Assembly: GCF_900101845.1 (NCBI RefSeq)
Contig: NZ_FNAM01000025.1
Coordinates: 18,840-82,839, forward strand
Direction of reading: 5' to 3'
DNA length: 64,000 nucleotides
Source of the DNA: Sporomusa acidovorans
GTDB taxonomy: Bacteria > Bacillota > Negativicutes > Sporomusales > Sporomusaceae
The first letter of the stretch is position 1; each line of letters begins with the position of its first letter. Below are positions 1 to 8,842 of this stretch, in pieces. The notes beneath the pieces were generated by a model that saw only the letters and a program-made list of their open reading frames with translations, was not told the origin of the DNA and ran no database searches. The position numbers and the translations under genes are program-made.

Positions 1-306
1 CAGGTCCAGGATAGGATACCCAACCAGTTGACCGGGACCGTGATAAGTAATATCGCCGCCCCGGTCAACTTCAATCACTTCCAGCCCCCGTTTGCGCAGA
101 ACCTTGTCCGAAACCTTGATATTGTTCCTGCTGCCGCCGCGGCCTATGGTATATACCGGCAAGTGTTCAACAAACAACAGTGTGTCCTGCCCCGTGCCGC
201 TGCGCCTTTTGGCGGCAAGTTCCTGTTGAAACTGCCAAGCTTCCTGATAGGGAAGCAGCCCTAAATGTAACAATTGGCAGGTTTTATAGCGTGTTTTATT
301 TTTCAA
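1..306 (-). CDS. lipB: Octanoyltransferase LipB, partial (3' end outside window)
   Basis: Transfers octanoate from acyl carrier protein to lipoyl-domain lysines, the first step of lipoate assembly. Only about 100 N-terminal codons are present. The minus strand reads the family signature RGGDITYHGPGQLVGYP (RGG and HGPGQ conserved) just before the frame leaves the window at base 1, so the catalytic Cys and Lys cannot be seen. No ATG fits the start. I chose the TTG at 306-304, which overlaps the TGA of the gene before it (TTGA) and suggests coupled translation; a second TTG lies at 273. It is the last visible gene of the acetoin dehydrogenase operon and fits functionally with lipA and the lipoylated E2 gene upstream. 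Confidence 0.9.
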   Translation of the reverse strand, partial: MKNKTRYKTCQLLHLGLLPYQEAWQFQQELAAKRRSGTGQDTLLFVEHLPVYTIGRGGSRNNIKVSDKVLRKRGLEVIEVDRGGDITYHGPGQLVGYPILDL

Positions 307-602
307 AACAGCTCATCGCCGCTTTTACCGGCAAGCCCGGGATGGATATCAAACCGCACTACCCCAACAACGGCTTTGTTGTTCGCAGCTTTTTTTACGG
401 CAGCTACCCCTTCGTGGCCAAAACCGCCGCATAGTTCAATGGCGCCGATTCCTTGAGCAACAAGTTCTTTTACTGTTGCTACCGCTGACAGGTAATCACT
501 GACCCCGATAACCGTCAATTCTACCTGGGGCGTTGTTATCACCGACCGGTGTTGTTGACTGTTGGCCTCAGGGGCAATAAAAATAAAGGCCGCTTTCAGC
601 AT
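303..602 (-). CDS. DUF6506 family small protein
   Basis: A 99-residue cytoplasmic protein beginning MLKAAFIFIAPEAN, of a kind I associate with the uncharacterised DUF6506 family. It has the glycine-rich stretch ELCGGFGHEG and ends in GVVRFDIHPG. The start is the ATG at 602, seven bases after GGAGGG; a longer frame to 632 has no ribosome site. It lies 102 bases after lipA and overlaps the lipB start, so it is probably the penultimate visible gene of the aco operon. No function can be derived from sequence. Its place between lipA and lipB suggests a role near lipoylation or acetoin catabolism, but that is only context. Confidence 0.75.
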   Translation of the reverse strand: MLKAAFIFIAPEANSQQHRSVITTPQVELTVIGVSDYLSAVATVKELVAQGIGAIELCGGFGHEGVAAVKKAANNKAVVGVVRFDIHPGLAGKSGDELF

Positions 603-704
603 TTTTATCCCTCCTTCATTGCTATACAACATGCTAAAGATTTTGCCGATACACCGCCTGCCTGCGCCACCCAGCTTTTTGCCTGCGGAGTATAGGACAA
701 TAAA

Positions 705-1595
705 TTAAAGCATCCCGTTTTCCTTACTCATTTCGCTAAAAGAGAAATCGGCATGATAGGAACTGCGGACCATCGGCCCTGCACTAACATGCAAAAAGCC
801 CATCGACAACGCCTTTTGCCGCAGCCTGTCAAAAACAGCGGGACGGATATATTCCGCGACAGGTAAATGGTCCGGCGACGGACGGAGATATTGGCCCAGC
901 GTCAGCATCTGGCAACCGGCCTGATATAAATCGCTCATCACGGCAACGACTTCCCCGATCCTCTCGCCCAGCCCCAGCATTAAACCTGATTTTGTCACGA
1001 TCTCCCGGCTAGCCTGACGGGCCCGGCTAATAACTTCCAAAGAGCGGACATAACTGGCCTGGGGTCTGACAGACGAATACAGCCGGGGAACCGTTTCCAT
1101 ATTATGGTTTAGAATATCGGGTCCGGCCTGCAGCACTGTCTGCAACGCCGCCAGACTTCCCTGAAAATCGGGAATCAATACTTCAATACCAGCCTCCGGC
1201 AAATTTTTTCTTACGGCCTTGACCACGGCGGCAAACTGGCCTGCCCCGCCGTCGGCCAGGTCATCCCGGGTGACGGAAGTAATCACCACATGCCGGAGTC
1301 CTAAATGCTTAGCCGTAGCGGCCAGCATTGCCGGTTCGCTGTTATCAACCGCCGCGGGAATTCCATGCGGCACCGCGCAAAAATGACAATTGCGGGTACA
1401 ACTGTTGCCTAGAATCATAAACGTGCAGGTCTGTTTACTGAAACATTCACCGATATTGGGACAATCAGCGCTTTCACATACCGTGTGCAGCCGGCCTTGA
1501 TCTAACAATGCTTTCATCCTGTCAAGCGCGGCCGCCTCCGGGACAGGCAAAGTCAGCCAGGCTGGTCTGTCTGTGCGCATCGCCATAGCCGCCAT
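705..1595 (-). CDS. lipA: Lipoyl synthase
   Basis: Radical-SAM enzyme that inserts two sulfurs into protein-bound octanoyl groups to give lipoyl cofactor. The 296 residues show the auxiliary-cluster motif C40-x4-C45-x5-C51, the radical-SAM triad C66-x3-C70-x2-C73 (CTRNCHFC) and the terminal RSSYHAD region that holds the conserved serine ligand. Length is normal. The ATG overlaps the stop of the AhpD-like gene (TAATG), so the two are translationally coupled. A dedicated copy inside an acetoin dehydrogenase operon probably supplies lipoate to the E2 subunit encoded upstream. Confidence 0.96.
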   Translation of the reverse strand: MAAMAMRTDRPAWLTLPVPEAAALDRMKALLDQGRLHTVCESADCPNIGECFSKQTCTFMILGNSCTRNCHFCAVPHGIPAAVDNSEPAMLAATAKHLGLRHVVITSVTRDDLADGGAGQFAAVVKAVRKNLPEAGIEVLIPDFQGSLAALQTVLQAGPDILNHNMETVPRLYSSVRPQASYVRSLEVISRARQASREIVTKSGLMLGLGERIGEVVAVMSDLYQAGCQMLTLGQYLRPSPDHLPVAEYIRPAVFDRLRQKALSMGFLHVSAGPMVRSSYHADFSFSEMSKENGML

Positions 1596-1936
1596 TATTC
1601 AAAAGCGTCAAGCGCTTTCATAATCGTCGTTGACAAATAGGCCATTGCCGGTGAACCGCCAAAGGCAACTGCCACCGCCGCCGCTTCCAGAATTTCATCC
1701 CGGCTGGCGCCTTCGGCCAAGGCATTTTTAACATGAATGTTCATGCAGTATTCACAACGAACGGCAAGCGCAATACCGATACCAATCAATTCCTTATACT
1801 TACGTTCCAGTTCTCCCTCGACATAAGCTGCCTGGTCCATCTGGACAAAGGCAGCCATTAATTCCGGACTATCCGCCTGCAATTGATTCATGCCCTCTTG
1901 TAGTTCACTCAACAACTCCATGCTGTCTTCTGCCAT
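1595..1936 (-). CDS. AhpD-like carboxymuconolactone decarboxylase family protein
   Basis: A 113-residue all-helical protein with the AhpD-type redox motif C61-E-Y-C64-x3-H68 (CEYCMNIH), the hallmark of this peroxidase-linked branch of the CMD family. AhpD proteins reduce peroxiredoxin using electrons from dihydrolipoamide, so its place between acoC and lipA makes sense: it could use the lipoyl E2 as a reductant (inference). The start follows AGGTGGGG and the gene overlaps lipA by one base. The alternative is a generic CMD protein without peroxidase activity. Confidence 0.88.
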   Translation of the reverse strand: MAEDSMELLSELQEGMNQLQADSPELMAAFVQMDQAAYVEGELERKYKELIGIGIALAVRCEYCMNIHVKNALAEGASRDEILEAAAVAVAFGGSPAMAYLSTTIMKALDAFE

Positions 1937-1976
1937 TTTTTACCCCACCTTTTTTATTAATAAATGTGACTCTTAT

Positions 1977-3170
1977 TTAAATAAAGATTCTATGCGGTTG
2001 TTCAATCAGTTTAATGAGTACTGCCAAAAACTCTGCTGCCGGCGCACCGTCAATCACGCGATGATCAAAAGCGAGTGACAGCCCCATGATCGGCCTGATA
2101 ACAATCTGTTCACCGGCTACAACCGGTTTTTTTACTGTCCGGCCAACGCCCAAAATAGCCGATTCGGGTTGATTGATAATCGGTGTAAAGTAATCAACCG
2201 AACCATAACCTCCCAAATTGGTAACCGTAAACGTGCCTGCTGTCATTTCTTCAGGATCAAGCTTATTTTTCCGGGCGCGTTTGGCAAAATCCTTAATTTC
2301 CTTGCTTACGTCGGCGAGACTTTTCTTATTGGCATTCTTGACGACCGGAACGACCAAGCCATCCGGAATGGCAATGGCCACACCGATGTTGATATCCTGC
2401 AAGACCAAAATTTCTTCACCATTTAATGTGGAATTGATTTTAGGATGTATTTCCAGCGCCTTGGCCACAGCCTTAACCAGAATATCGGTTACCGAAACTT
2501 TGTCGTTATCTTTAACGTCAGCATTGATCGTAGCGCGCAACGTCTGTAAGGCCGTTAAATCAACATCCGTATGGTGGGTAACCTTGGGGGCGATTGTCCA
2601 GCTGTTAGCCATATTCTCGCCAATGACCTGACGCATGCCTTCATACGGAATTACTTCAATGGTTGCGCGCCGATCCTTGGCAGCATTTTTATCCGCGATT
2701 GCCTGCTCAATGTCCTCTCTGACAATCCGCCCTTCCGGACCTGTTCCGGCAAGCTGGCTATAATCAATGTCATTGGCCTCAGCCAGCACACGCGCAGCCG
2801 GTGAAATTTTAACCTTGGCGCCAGGCGCTTTCACGGTTGAGACTGTTACCGCCTTGCCGGCCGGCGCTTTGTCCGCCGCCGGAGCGGAATTACCGATATT
2901 GGCGGCTGCAATCAGCTCGCTGATATCTTCCCCGGTACTGCCGATAACGCCTAACAGACCGCCAACCGGTAGCTTGGCTTTTTTGGCCGCAATAATCTTC
3001 AGCAGTGTCCCGTCAGCGGGTGCTTCAATTTTATTGGAAATTTTATCAGTCATGACTTCCAACAAAACATCGCCTTTTTTTACGGAATCGCCTTCATTTT
3101 TCAGCCACTTGCCGACAGTCCCTTCTTTCATGGACAAACCTAATTTCGGCATATTAATTGGTGTCGCCAT
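1977..3170 (-). CDS. acoC: Acetoin dehydrogenase E2, dihydrolipoamide acetyltransferase
   Basis: Core acyltransferase of the complex, passing the acetyl group from the lipoyl arm to CoA. Domains in order: an N-terminal lipoyl domain (residues 1-80, lipoyl-lysine K43 in MTDKIS), a linker rich in Ala, Lys and Pro, a peripheral subunit-binding domain (about 120-157, SPAARVLAE to REDIEQA), then the catalytic domain ending in the DHRVIDGA active-site motif. I start at the second of two tandem ATGs, six bases after AGGAGG. The frame continues upstream into acoX but lacks a ribosome site there. It is 25 bases after acoX. E2 of a 2-oxoacid dehydrogenase is certain; acetoin as substrate is inferred from acoX and acoR. 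Confidence 0.93.
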   Translation of the reverse strand: MATPINMPKLGLSMKEGTVGKWLKNEGDSVKKGDVLLEVMTDKISNKIEAPADGTLLKIIAAKKAKLPVGGLLGVIGSTGEDISELIAAANIGNSAPAADKAPAGKAVTVSTVKAPGAKVKISPAARVLAEANDIDYSQLAGTGPEGRIVREDIEQAIADKNAAKDRRATIEVIPYEGMRQVIGENMANSWTIAPKVTHHTDVDLTALQTLRATINADVKDNDKVSVTDILVKAVAKALEIHPKINSTLNGEEILVLQDINIGVAIAIPDGLVVPVVKNANKKSLADVSKEIKDFAKRARKNKLDPEEMTAGTFTVTNLGGYGSVDYFTPIINQPESAILGVGRTVKKPVVAGEQIVIRPIMGLSLAFDHRVIDGAPAAEFLAVLIKLIEQPHRIFI

Positions 3171-3195
3171 CATTGTCCTCCTCTTGACTATGTTT

Positions 3196-4194
3196 TCAAT
3201 TATCTTTAATGCAACTGTAGCCTTGTGCAACCGCCGCCCGGAGGGCAGCAGCGGCATCGACTACTTTAGGACCGTCAAAAGTCAATTGCACCTGCACCTT
3301 TTCGTCCTGACGGACTTCCACCTCGCGTTCACCGTCTAAAGCGATAACACAGGCTTCATTTATTTCAATAACCTCACCGATCTTGATATACTTACCGTTT
3401 TGGATTGGCACACATTCAATCAACCCGGGGGCAATCGGCGCGCGGATCTGCAAACTTCCTGCGCCGATTGCAAGCTCAACCCCTCTGGCCTCTCCGGGTG
3501 TAACCGGCATGAAGTTGCCTACGATGGAAGATATGCCAATATTATGCGGCTCACCGCGAGTCACCAAAATACGCCGTATCTTGGCAACATCCCAAACTGC
3601 GCGGGAGCCAATAAACGTATCTTTCAGAACAACGGCATCCACAATAGCGCTATCAAGCGGCTGACCATTTTTGTAAATCACCAATTTTTTGCTGGGGTTG
3701 ATCGCCGGTGCCGTCGCAACAAGTCCCCTGGCAACCACGGCTGCCGCCAAGCCGGCAATTGTCCCTTCAACTAATGTGGGAAACACATTATTAGTTCCCG
3801 TGGAAATAGGAAGAATGGGAACATCCCGGCAGCCTTTAGCCACAAGACGATTAGTGCCATCCCCGCCCAGAGTAATGATGCAGTTCACCCCGCTGCTGGC
3901 CATCGCGTCTGCCGCGTGAAAACTGTCCACCTGTGTCCCTGTCACACAAATATCCGCCGCGACAAATTCCATGTCCGGCCGGTGCCGGCTGCAGATATTT
4001 TCCAACGCACCGGCAACAATCCCATAATACTCCGGCATATAAGTTACCTTTCTGACTCCCGCTGCGGCCAGACTTAAAATCACCCGCCGGACAATATTGA
4101 CTTTTTCCAGATTATCCACAACCGTCCCGTAGGCCACAAGCCGCCTGATATCTTTACCCGAAGCCGGGTTGGCAATGATACCAACATGCCCCAT
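3196..4194 (-). CDS. acoX: AcoX, NAD kinase-like acetoin catabolism protein
   Basis: A 332-residue protein of the ATP-NAD kinase-like AcoX family that is typically encoded in acetoin dehydrogenase operons; its biochemical role is unproven. Visible landmarks are the start MGHVGIIANPASGKDIRRL, the glycine-rich nucleotide motif TLGGDGTNRLVAKG and STGTNNVFP, matching the GGDGT and NE/TNN signatures of NAD and diacylglycerol kinases. The start is the ATG at 4194; a GTG three codons earlier (4203) sits too close to its GGTGG site. It lies between acoB and acoC, and its presence is the best evidence that the complex uses acetoin. Confidence 0.9.
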   Translation of the reverse strand: MGHVGIIANPASGKDIRRLVAYGTVVDNLEKVNIVRRVILSLAAAGVRKVTYMPEYYGIVAGALENICSRHRPDMEFVAADICVTGTQVDSFHAADAMASSGVNCIITLGGDGTNRLVAKGCRDVPILPISTGTNNVFPTLVEGTIAGLAAAVVARGLVATAPAINPSKKLVIYKNGQPLDSAIVDAVVLKDTFIGSRAVWDVAKIRRILVTRGEPHNIGISSIVGNFMPVTPGEARGVELAIGAGSLQIRAPIAPGLIECVPIQNGKYIKIGEVIEINEACVIALDGEREVEVRQDEKVQVQLTFDGPKVVDAAAALRAAVAQGYSCIKDN

Positions 4195-4220
4195 ACTTCC
4201 CACTCACCACCCTACGTTAC

Positions 4221-5189
4221 TTAAAACAGGCTTTTAACGGCAGCAATAATCTTTTCTTCACTGGGAATTACGCTATTTTCCAATACCGGACTAAAAGGAA
4301 TCGGTGTAAATGGCATCGCTACCCGTTTAATCGGCCCATCCAATAGATCCAGTCCTTCTTCGGCAACAAAAGCGGCAATTTCTCCGCCAAAGCCGCCTGT
4401 CTTAACCGCCTCATGGACAATGACCAATTTGCCGGTTTTTCCTACAGACTGTAAGATACTCTCGGTATCAAGCGGAACCAGGGTACGCGGATCAAGTACT
4501 TCGGCGGCGATTCCTTCCCGGGCAAGCGCCTCGGCTGCCGCCAGGGCTTTGTGAACCATCCAGGACCAGGCTATGATCGTAACGTCAGAGCCTTCTTTCT
4601 TGATGTCGGCTTTACCAAGCGGCACCATGTATTCGCCTTCCGGAACTTCCCCTTTAATGCCTAAAAGTTGTTTATGTTCAATATACACAACAGGATTATC
4701 ATCACGTACAGCCGCCGCCATCAGGCCTTTGGCATCGGCCGGAGTTGACGGCATGACGGTTTTGATTCCGGGAATATGAGTAAACCAGGCTTCCATGGAC
4801 TGCGAATGCTGGGCAGCCGCCCCCATGCCGGCACCGCAGGGTGTACGCAAAACCATCGGGATTGTCGCTTTTCCGCCAAACATATATCTCATTTTGGCGG
4901 CCTGGTTAAACAACTCATCCATGCAGACACCCATAAAATCAACAAACATAATTTCGGCAATCGGACGCAAACCTGCAGCAGCAGCCCCTACGGCGGCTCC
5001 AACTATAGCCGTCTCGCTAATCGGCGTATCGATCACTCTGCCGGGGAACTCCGCAACCAACCCGCCTGTTACGCCAAAGCAGCCACCGAATTTTCCCACG
5101 TCCTCGCCCCAAATAAATACGTTTGGATCTCTTTTCAGTTCAACACGCATTCCATCCCGAATAGCCTCGGCATATGTCATTTCCATCAT
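4221..5189 (-). CDS. acoB: Acetoin dehydrogenase E1 beta subunit
   Basis: Beta subunit of the thiamine-diphosphate E1 component, which forms the heterotetramer that cleaves acetoin to acetaldehyde and an acetyl group for E2. The 322 residues start with MTYAEAIRDGM, carry GEDVGKFGG near residue 27, the transketolase pyrimidine-binding fold, and the C-terminal transketolase domain (ILDPRTLVPLD-type motif, HEAVKTGGFGGEI). Length is normal. The start follows GGAGAGGG and an ATGATG pair leaves a one-codon ambiguity. It is 22 bases after acoA. Confidence 0.94.
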   Translation of the reverse strand: MMEMTYAEAIRDGMRVELKRDPNVFIWGEDVGKFGGCFGVTGGLVAEFPGRVIDTPISETAIVGAAVGAAAAGLRPIAEIMFVDFMGVCMDELFNQAAKMRYMFGGKATIPMVLRTPCGAGMGAAAQHSQSMEAWFTHIPGIKTVMPSTPADAKGLMAAAVRDDNPVVYIEHKQLLGIKGEVPEGEYMVPLGKADIKKEGSDVTIIAWSWMVHKALAAAEALAREGIAAEVLDPRTLVPLDTESILQSVGKTGKLVIVHEAVKTGGFGGEIAAFVAEEGLDLLDGPIKRVAMPFTPIPFSPVLENSVIPSEEKIIAAVKSLF

Positions 5190-5211
5190 TATGTCACCCT
5201 CTCCTAATTAG

Positions 5212-6168
5212 TTAACCTGCGTAAACATCTGTCAAAACATCTTCCGGATTGGGGTCCGGACTTTCTTGGGAAAACTTAATGGCTGCCGCTATTTTGTCCT
5301 CAACCTTTGTCTTTATGGCCGCAATCTCCTGTGCATAGTTGATCTCAATAAGTTTTTTCTCAAATCTGGGTATCGGATCTTTCTTCAGCCATGCATCCTG
5401 TTCCGCCGGATCCTTATAGGCACCGGGGTCACCTTCAAAATGTCCGCGCCAGCGCCAGGTCTTGCACTCAATCAGACTGGGTCCGTCCCCTTTTCTCGCC
5501 CGTTTTACTGCCTCAGTCGCCGCTTCATAAACGGCTACAACATCATTGCCGTCAACCGTCATCCCGGGTATCCCGTAAGCGGCGGCACGGTCGGAAACAT
5601 CAGTTACCCGCATATGATCCCGTTGGCAATTGGAAATACCGTACATGTTATTTTCGCAAACAAAAATAAGCGGTAATTTCCAGATAGAAGCCATATTCAA
5701 GGCTTCATGGAAGGTCCCCCGGTTGGAAGCGCCATCACCGAAAAAGCAAACCGTAACCGCATCGGTTTGCTTATACTTGCAGGCAAATGCGGCCCCGGCG
5801 GCAATAGGCTGGCCGGCGCCCACAATCCCATTGGCTCCCAAAATGCCCAGTTCAATATCGGCGATATGCATGGAACCGCCTTTTCCCTTACAATAACCGG
5901 TGGCCTTGCCAAACAGTTCCGCCATCATTAAATCCACTTTGCCGCCCTTGGCGATTAAGTGTCCATGACCGCGGTGCGTACTGGTGATATAGTCCTTAAC
6001 GTCTAAACTGCCGCAAACACCGGTGGCCACCGCTTCCTCACCAAGATACAGATGCACAAACCCTGGCAGTTGATTGTCGGCAAACAGTTCCACGGCTTTA
6101 CTTTCAAATGCTCTGATCGTCATCATGGTTTCATAAAAGCCAAGCAATTTCTCTTTCGTAAGTTCCAT
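5212..6168 (-). CDS. acoA: Acetoin dehydrogenase E1 alpha subunit
   Basis: Alpha subunit of the TPP-dependent E1. The thiamine-diphosphate motif runs from GDGASNRG to CENN (about residues 144-174), and the typical STHRGHGHLIAKG and GKGGSMHIAD segments are present. The length of 318 residues suits the short AcoA/PdhA form. The start follows GGGGGGAG. It is the second gene of the operon, 56 bases after the Lin0512 gene. A pyruvate dehydrogenase alpha subunit is the alternative, but acoX and the AcoR-type activator favour acetoin. Confidence 0.94.
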   Translation of the reverse strand: MELTKEKLLGFYETMMTIRAFESKAVELFADNQLPGFVHLYLGEEAVATGVCGSLDVKDYITSTHRGHGHLIAKGGKVDLMMAELFGKATGYCKGKGGSMHIADIELGILGANGIVGAGQPIAAGAAFACKYKQTDAVTVCFFGDGASNRGTFHEALNMASIWKLPLIFVCENNMYGISNCQRDHMRVTDVSDRAAAYGIPGMTVDGNDVVAVYEAATEAVKRARKGDGPSLIECKTWRWRGHFEGDPGAYKDPAEQDAWLKKDPIPRFEKKLIEINYAQEIAAIKTKVEDKIAAAIKFSQESPDPNPEDVLTDVYAG

Positions 6169-6224
6169 AATTCTCCCCCCATTTTCTCTTATGCTCTGAG
6201 CCTATAGATCCACTTGCGCTTAAC

Positions 6225-6587
6225 TTAGGGCACATCAATATAAACAGTAAGCGCCGCAACAGCTACGACAATCGTATCTCCCTCCCCAAGAGCCGGAAGT
6301 TTCAGGCCTTTTACATCAATCCCGCCTGCTACGGTTTCGACTGTCACCGAGCCAAAAGGTACAGCCCGTTTGACCTCATCAATATTAACTTTTTCCGGTT
6401 GCGGGCAGCCAAGTTTCACCTCGACCTGCATCTGGCCGGGATCACGAATATTGACAATATCAAACAGTCCGCACAGGCAACTGCGCGACATGGCATCTTT
6501 TACTGCTTTTTGCGCCGCTTTAGTAACATTACCACCATGTAAATCAGCACCCATACCAAGTTCGACAATATAACGTTTGCGGTTCAC
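6225..6587 (-). CDS. Lin0512 family protein, first gene of the aco operon
   Basis: A 120-residue cytoplasmic protein that I recognise as the uncharacterised Lin0512 family: VELGMGADLHG, a conserved pair of cysteines in SRSCLCGL, and KLGCPQPEKV. It starts at a GTG eight bases after GGGGGTG. It is the promoter-proximal gene of the acetoin operon, about 56 bases downstream of the predicted sigma-54 transcription start. The compact cysteine pair and conserved His suggest ligand or metal binding, but this is not proven. Function is unknown. Confidence 0.82.
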   Translation of the reverse strand: MNRKRYIVELGMGADLHGGNVTKAAQKAVKDAMSRSCLCGLFDIVNIRDPGQMQVEVKLGCPQPEKVNIDEVKRAVPFGSVTVETVAGGIDVKGLKLPALGEGDTIVVAVAALTVYIDVP

Positions 6588-6652
6588 CCCATCACCCCCA
6601 ATTCCTAAAAATTCTGCTCTTGTATGATAAATAACCCTGTGCCTTGATTACT

Positions 6653-6670
6653 TTGCAAATCTCATGCCAA
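6653..6670 (-). promoter_or_regulatory. Sigma-54 promoter of the aco operon
   Basis: The minus strand reads TTGGCATGAGATTTGCAA: GG (6668-6667) and GC (6656-6655) are exactly 12 bases apart, as in the consensus TGGCAC-N5-TTGC. The expected start is near 6643. It lies just past the acoR terminator and 65 bases before the first operon gene, with a sigma-54 activator encoded next door. Confidence 0.9.
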
Positions 6671-6672
6671 TA

Positions 6673-6725
6673 ATAAAAAAAAGAACTGTCACTCTTCTTT
6701 TTAAGAGCAACAGTCCTTTTTTTGT
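6673..6725 (-). terminator. Rho-independent terminator of acoR
   Basis: Imperfect hairpin with arms ACTGT-x2-CTCTT and AAGAG-x2-ACAGT; on the minus strand it is followed by eight T residues. It separates acoR from the aco promoter immediately downstream. Confidence 0.8.
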
Positions 6726-6790
6726 CAGTATTCAGAAATCTTGTTCTTTTCAAAAAATAAATTGTTTTATTATCCAACTGCACCGGTTTA

Positions 6791-6839
6791 TGTAGCGTTA
6801 CCTGTAGCACCCTGTAGCATCAGCGTATTACCCGCTACA
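6791..6839. promoter_or_regulatory. Candidate AcoR upstream activator sites
   Basis: Three TGTAGC elements (6791, 6803, 6813) and one GCTACA (6834) crowd into 49 bases; the last two form an inverted pair. They lie about 125-185 bases upstream of the sigma-54 promoter, the usual distance for an enhancer. Assignment to AcoR rests on position only. Confidence 0.55.
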
Positions 6840-6859
6840 CTATGCAACAGTCTGAAACA

Positions 6860-8842
6860 CTAGAAAATCGAATATTTTTTCATCTTGCGATACAGTGTAC
6901 TTCGTGCAATACCTAACTGGCTTGCCACCCGGCTTATATTCCCACGTTCTGCTTCCAGCAATGCCCGTATTTTCTCAAATTCCTGTTCTTCAATCCGTTT
7001 TTTAATCTTCTTATTGTCCATTGCGGTTTCCTGGCATCTGCCTGCCTTAGGGCAACATAGCTCCGGCGGCAGACATGCCAGGGAAATACGATTGGCCTCC
7101 GCTATTGTACAGGCTCGTTCAGCTATGTTATGCAACTCGCGAACATTTCCCGGCCAGGAATATTGGCGTAAATACTCTATCACAGTCGCATCAACTGTAT
7201 AATCGCGTCCCTGCTCTTGGCCGAACTTATCCACAAAGTGACAGAACAATAATTCAATATCCCCCTGTCGCTCGCGCAGCGGCGGAATGTCTATCTTGAA
7301 AACATTTAACCGGTAATACAAATCTTGCCGGAATGCTCCGCTTGCAACAAGTTGGTTCAGGTCTTTATTGGTCGCACAGATAATGCGGACATCAACAGGT
7401 ATAACCTTATTGCCACCGATACGGGGAACCATTTTCTCCTGCAGCACCCGCAGCAAGGCTACCTGCTGTTCTAAAGGCATATCGCCTATTTCATCCAGAA
7501 ACAACGTTCCGCCGGAAGCCAATTCAAACTTTCCGGGCTTACCGCCGCGTTTGGCCCCGGTAAAAGCACCGTCCTCATAACCAAAGAGTTCACTGCCAAC
7601 CAATTCCCGGGGAATAGCGCCGCAATTCAGGGCAACAAACGGGCCGCTGCGCCGGGAACTCTTATTATGAATAGCCTGGGCAAACATTTCTTTGCCAGTG
7701 CCGCTTTCCCCCTGCAAAATAATATTTGACGATGTAACTGCAGCGGCTGATGCCTGCCGCACAGCTTCTGAAATGGCAGCGCTGTTGCCTAATATGTCAT
7801 TGAATTGAAAAGTTGTATAATGACCGCTCAGCCTGCTTGGCAACGCATAAACCGGTTCGACAGGCCGCAAAATAATGATTCCGCCATTTACATCTCCCTG
7901 TTTGTCAACAATCGTTTCACCGGATAAAATACAATGCTTGGCGCCGGTATGGTCGTCAAACTGAAACTCTATATCGGTATAAGAATTTTTTCTATCCAGC
8001 AGCCGGTGGATCAGTTGGCTGTTATTCTTAAAAATTGTCTGAATGGGAATTCCATTAAAAATTTTACTGCTTTTACCCAGTATCTTTTGCACATTTTGAT
8101 TATATTCTTTTACTTTGCCAAACCGGTCAAATAAGATAACCCCGTCCGATACCGCATTAAATATTCCGGACAACCGTTTATTCAGCAGCGACAACTCATA
8201 ATTTTTCTGTTGCATGCCAAGCTGCGTGGTAACGGCATCTGCCGCGGCGACGACCATGCCTAAGGTATGCGAATAAGCCGCCTGCGCGGGGCCGGATACA
8301 TCAAGAAATGCCACGATTTCCCCCTCAGAGTTAAAAATCGGTGCAGCCGAACAAGTCCACCAATGATGCTTGCGACAATAATGCTCCGCTCCCGAAACCT
8401 GCACTGGCTTGCCGGTCATCAAACCCACAGCAATCGCGTTGGTACCCACATCACCTTCCCGCCAGCTTGCCCCGGGTACAAAGTGGATTTTCCGGGCGCT
8501 GGTCAGTGAACTCCGATCGCCGAAGCACTCCATAACATACCCATGGACATCAGCTAATACAACAATAAATCCTGAATTGTAAAAAAACTGATAGAGATTG
8601 GCCATAAAGGGTTTCGCAATGTTAATAATATCCTGGTTTTTTTCCAACAGTATACGAATGTCGGCACGCTCCAAAATATTTTGCGCACAGCCATCTTCTG
8701 GATTAAGAGCAAGTTGGGAACATCTCATCCATGAGTCTGCAATTTGCGGCAAAATGACTTGATCGTTTATTTTACCATTACTGATAAACTCCTTCCAGGT
8801 TCCAGCTTTACCAGGCTTGTTTGTCCGCTTATCTCTGGCCAT
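6860..8842 (-). CDS. acoR: Sigma-54-dependent activator AcoR
   Basis: Enhancer-binding activator of 660 residues. Order: an N-terminal GAF-type sensory region (to about 200), a PAS domain (about 215-330, FNAVSDGVILFDRFG), the AAA+ domain (about 345-580) with Walker A GESGTGKE, the sigma-54 contact loop GAFTGA, Walker B-type GGTLFLDEIGDM and an arginine-finger region, then a Fis-type helix-turn-helix at the C terminus (SRVASQLGIARSTLYRKMKK). It begins after AGGTAGGTGG. Adjacent to and upstream of the aco operon with a sigma-54 promoter between them, it very probably activates that operon in response to acetoin (family knowledge plus context). Confidence 0.92.
   Translation of the reverse strand: MARDKRTNKPGKAGTWKEFISNGKINDQVILPQIADSWMRCSQLALNPEDGCAQNILERADIRILLEKNQDIINIAKPFMANLYQFFYNSGFIVVLADVHGYVMECFGDRSSLTSARKIHFVPGASWREGDVGTNAIAVGLMTGKPVQVSGAEHYCRKHHWWTCSAAPIFNSEGEIVAFLDVSGPAQAAYSHTLGMVVAAADAVTTQLGMQQKNYELSLLNKRLSGIFNAVSDGVILFDRFGKVKEYNQNVQKILGKSSKIFNGIPIQTIFKNNSQLIHRLLDRKNSYTDIEFQFDDHTGAKHCILSGETIVDKQGDVNGGIIILRPVEPVYALPSRLSGHYTTFQFNDILGNSAAISEAVRQASAAAVTSSNIILQGESGTGKEMFAQAIHNKSSRRSGPFVALNCGAIPRELVGSELFGYEDGAFTGAKRGGKPGKFELASGGTLFLDEIGDMPLEQQVALLRVLQEKMVPRIGGNKVIPVDVRIICATNKDLNQLVASGAFRQDLYYRLNVFKIDIPPLRERQGDIELLFCHFVDKFGQEQGRDYTVDATVIEYLRQYSWPGNVRELHNIAERACTIAEANRISLACLPPELCCPKAGRCQETAMDNKKIKKRIEEQEFEKIRALLEAERGNISRVASQLGIARSTLYRKMKKYSIF

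Noticed and set aside
6592..6810. A 72-codon minus-strand frame upstream of the Lin0512 gene
   Set aside because: It covers the acoR terminator and the aco sigma-54 promoter and ends just before the Lin0512 start, so it would be transcribed only by read-through.
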